Shown: piece after piece, positions 5,379 through 6,826 of the stretch | Numbering within the stretch: the stretch's first letter is position 1 | Layout: each line of letters starts with the position of its first letter | Assembly (NCBI GenBank): GCA_013816105.1 | Contig: JACDEY010000056.1 | Span: 1-6,826 of the forward strand | DNA: 6,826 nucleotides | Origin: Actinomycetota bacterium | GTDB lineage: Bacteria; Actinomycetota; UBA4738 | Direction of reading: 5' to 3' | The notes under the pieces: model-generated | What the model saw: the letters and a program-made list of their open reading frames with translations, nothing else | Databases searched by the model: none | Told to the model about the DNA's origin: nothing | Position numbers and translations under genes: made by a program

Positions 5379-6826
5379 TTGAGAGGAATGCGTTTGAGAG
5401 CAGCCGCCGCGCTGCTCATGGTGCTGTCACTCGTGGCCGCGGCGTGCGGCGGGGACGACGACGGCGGAGATGGGACGAGCGTCTCACCGTCCCCAACGGA
5501 CGACACAACCGTTCCGACGGGCGGGACCTACCGCGTCGAGACCGACGGCATCGCGTACACGAGCGGCGGCGACCCGTCGGGTGAGTACCTGGGAATCTCG
5601 TTCGGGCTGCTTTCGAACCTGCTGGATCGGACGCTGCTGACCTATCCGCACACGGACGGGGCTGAGGGCAACAGCCTCGTCCCCGACCTGGCGACTGACA
5701 TGCCCGAGATCTCCGAGGACGGGCTTACCTACACCTTCACGCTGAAGGACGGCATCATGTTCGGCCCACCGGTCAGCCGTGAGATCACCTCGGCAGACGT
5801 CGAGTACGCCTTCAAGCGGATCTTCACCGAATCGGTGGTGGCTCAGTACTCCTTCTACTACGAGGGCGTCATCGAAGGGGCTGAGGTGGGAGAGGCTCCC
5901 GACGACATCTCGGGGATCGAGACGCCGGACGACAAGACGATCATCTTCCACCTTTCGAAGGTGACCCCGGACTTCCCGTTCCTGGTCTCGATGCCGGCGA
6001 CCGGACCGATGCCCGAAGAGGTCGCGGGCTGCTGGACGCAGGCCGGCGAGTACGGCCGGTACCTCGTGTCGTCGGGCCCGTACATGTACGAGGGTTCCGA
6101 GGAGCTCGACGCTTCGAGCTGCGACACGATGGAGCCGATCTCGGGGTTCGACCCCGAGGACCACGCGTACTTCGTGCGCAACCCCGACTACGACCCCGCG
6201 ACCGATGACCCGTCCGTGCGTGCGAACCACGTGGACGAGATTCGCATCGACCTCAACACGAACGTGGCCGACATCTACGACAAGATCGAGGCCGGCGAGA
6301 TCGACGGGGCCGTGTCCTCCGGAAACCCGCCGCCGGACGTGCTGCAGCGCTACTCGACCGACTCGGAGCTGCAGGACCTGCTGAAGTCGGGGGGTGACGA
6401 CCGCACCTGGTACATCACCATGAACCTGGCGGCCCCGCCGTTCGACGACATCCACGTGCGGAAGGCGGCCAACCTGGTCATGGACAAGGCCGGCATCCTT
6501 CGGGCCTGGGGTGGCGAGATCAGCGGCCAGATCGCCACGCACATCCAGCCTCCGGCCCTGACCGGTGGTACGCCGACGGCCGAGGAGTACGACCCGTACC
6601 CCTCCCCGGACTTCGCCGGGGACGAAGAGGCGGCCAAGGCCGAGATGGCCCAGTCCGCCTACGACACGGACGGCGATGGACTGTGCGACGCCGACGCCTG
6701 CAAGGGCGTCGTGATGGTCAACCGGAACACCGAGCCCTGGACGACGTCCGAGGCCGTGGTGGTCGACTCCCTGTCGAAGATAGGCATCGAGGTCGACGTC
6801 CGGGAGGCGGAGGACCACTACACCAT
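5379..6826 (+). CDS. Extracellular solute-binding lipoprotein, family 5 (peptide type), C terminus beyond window
   Basis: At least 482 codons, with no stop before the right edge. Start TTG 5379 is chosen from the ribosome binding site at 5364-5373; ATG 5388 is the alternative. Residues 1-22 form a lipoprotein signal (RLRAAAALLMVLSLVAAAC) with lipidated Cys23, followed by an acidic, Ser/Thr-rich linker (GGDDDGGDG and on to about 45). The mature part shows family-5 landmarks: LLDRTLLTY, then LVPDLATDMPEISEDGLTYT, FTLKDGIMF and ITSADVEYAFKRIF, and near residue 355 DDIHVRKAANLVMDKAGILR, the typical block before the second lobe. Family-5 proteins usually run 500-600 residues, so roughly 50-150 are missing. 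It should capture a peptide-like ligand outside the membrane for the upstream permease. An Asp-rich loop, DTDGDGLCDADAC (429-441), resembles a calcium-binding loop with two cysteines. Ligand unknown. Confidence 0.92.
   Translation, partial: MRGMRLRAAAALLMVLSLVAAACGGDDDGGDGTSVSPSPTDDTTVPTGGTYRVETDGIAYTSGGDPSGEYLGISFGLLSNLLDRTLLTYPHTDGAEGNSLVPDLATDMPEISEDGLTYTFTLKDGIMFGPPVSREITSADVEYAFKRIFTESVVAQYSFYYEGVIEGAEVGEAPDDISGIETPDDKTIIFHLSKVTPDFPFLVSMPATGPMPEEVAGCWTQAGEYGRYLVSSGPYMYEGSEELDASSCDTMEPISGFDPEDHAYFVRNPDYDPATDDPSVRANHVDEIRIDLNTNVADIYDKIEAGEIDGAVSSGNPPPDVLQRYSTDSELQDLLKSGGDDRTWYITMNLAAPPFDDIHVRKAANLVMDKAGILRAWGGEISGQIATHIQPPALTGGTPTAEEYDPYPSPDFAGDEEAAKAEMAQSAYDTDGDGLCDADACKGVVMVNRNTEPWTTSEAVVVDSLSKIGIEVDVREAEDHYT

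Larger units (their letters stand above)
5335..5382 (+). other. Possible 15-codon leader ORF overlapping the lipoprotein start
   Basis: ATG 5335 opens a 15-codon frame (MLMGPTGGNPRGGKP) whose TGA (5380-5382) overlaps the TTG start of the next gene (5379-5381) as TTGA, an arrangement typical of translational coupling. A purine-rich AGGAGGAGGAG (5301-5311) lies upstream, but its 23-base distance is too long for a good Shine-Dalgarno. A GC hairpin, GCCCC-ACAG-GGGGC (5345-5358), lies inside. This may be chance. Confidence 0.2.

Noticed and set aside
4207..5382. Second plus-strand frame of 391 codons across the permease
   Set aside because: It is out of frame with the recognised permease, Arg/Gly/Pro-rich, and has no family features.
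4103..5506. Long minus-strand open frame of 467 codons opposite the permease gene
   Set aside because: It overlaps a clear permease and part of AlaX, is rich in Arg, His, Asp and Glu with no domain, and is the expected antisense artefact of GC-rich coding DNA.
5484..6818. Long minus-strand open frame of 444 codons opposite the binding lipoprotein
   Set aside because: Its Val/Arg/Gly/Asp-rich composition is what the reverse complement of a G/C-ending gene gives; the plus strand has an unambiguous binding protein.
1..6826. CRISPR array, toxin-antitoxin pair, defence or biosynthetic cluster
   Set aside because: I found no regularly spaced repeats and no proteins resembling these systems on either strand.

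Overview
The window looks like GC-rich actinobacterial chromosome (inference). The reasons are strong G/C at third codon positions, a tRNA-Ser with no encoded CCA, secreted proteins with Cys-containing Ig-like repeats, and a lipoprotein signal ending in an Ala-rich lipobox. No rRNA, CRISPR array, complete insertion sequence or complete mobile element is visible. I cannot assign a genus.

The left half (1 to about 2930) is accessory, partly decayed DNA. At the left edge, the first 27 codons of a minus-strand secreted protein run off the window. They resemble the signal peptide of a complete minus-strand gene at 2098-2571, which is probably a secreted protein of the allene-oxide-cyclase-like / dirigent-like barrel group. 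Between these paralogues lie a broken gene (627 to about 2005) that encoded an alpha/beta-hydrolase esterase flanked by the two halves of an Ig-like repeat, the 5' half of a tRNA-Arg(ACG) gene (516-559), and coding-like debris (about 82-515). At 2744-2815 is the last 23 codons of a phage-type tyrosine recombinase, reading toward the 3' end of an intact tRNA-Ser(GCU) (2934-3020). Short repeats fill the gap. This is the usual picture of an old integrative element next to a tRNA gene.

The right half (about 2934-6826) is conventional. After tRNA-Ser comes a small CsbD-family stress protein (plus strand), a strong convergent hairpin, and a minus-strand free-standing alanyl-tRNA editing protein (AlaX type). 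Divergent from AlaX, a plus-strand peptide-type ABC importer operon begins with an OppC/DppC-type permease, followed by a large family-5 solute-binding lipoprotein that runs off the right edge. The permease and lipoprotein should work together: the lipoprotein captures a peptide-like ligand outside the membrane and delivers it to the permease. The partner permease and ATPases are not in the window.

I see no clear new defence or biosynthetic system. The most interesting points are the esterase placed inside an Ig-like domain, the tRNA-Arg half-gene, the integrase scar at tRNA-Ser, and the pair of secreted barrel-protein paralogues.
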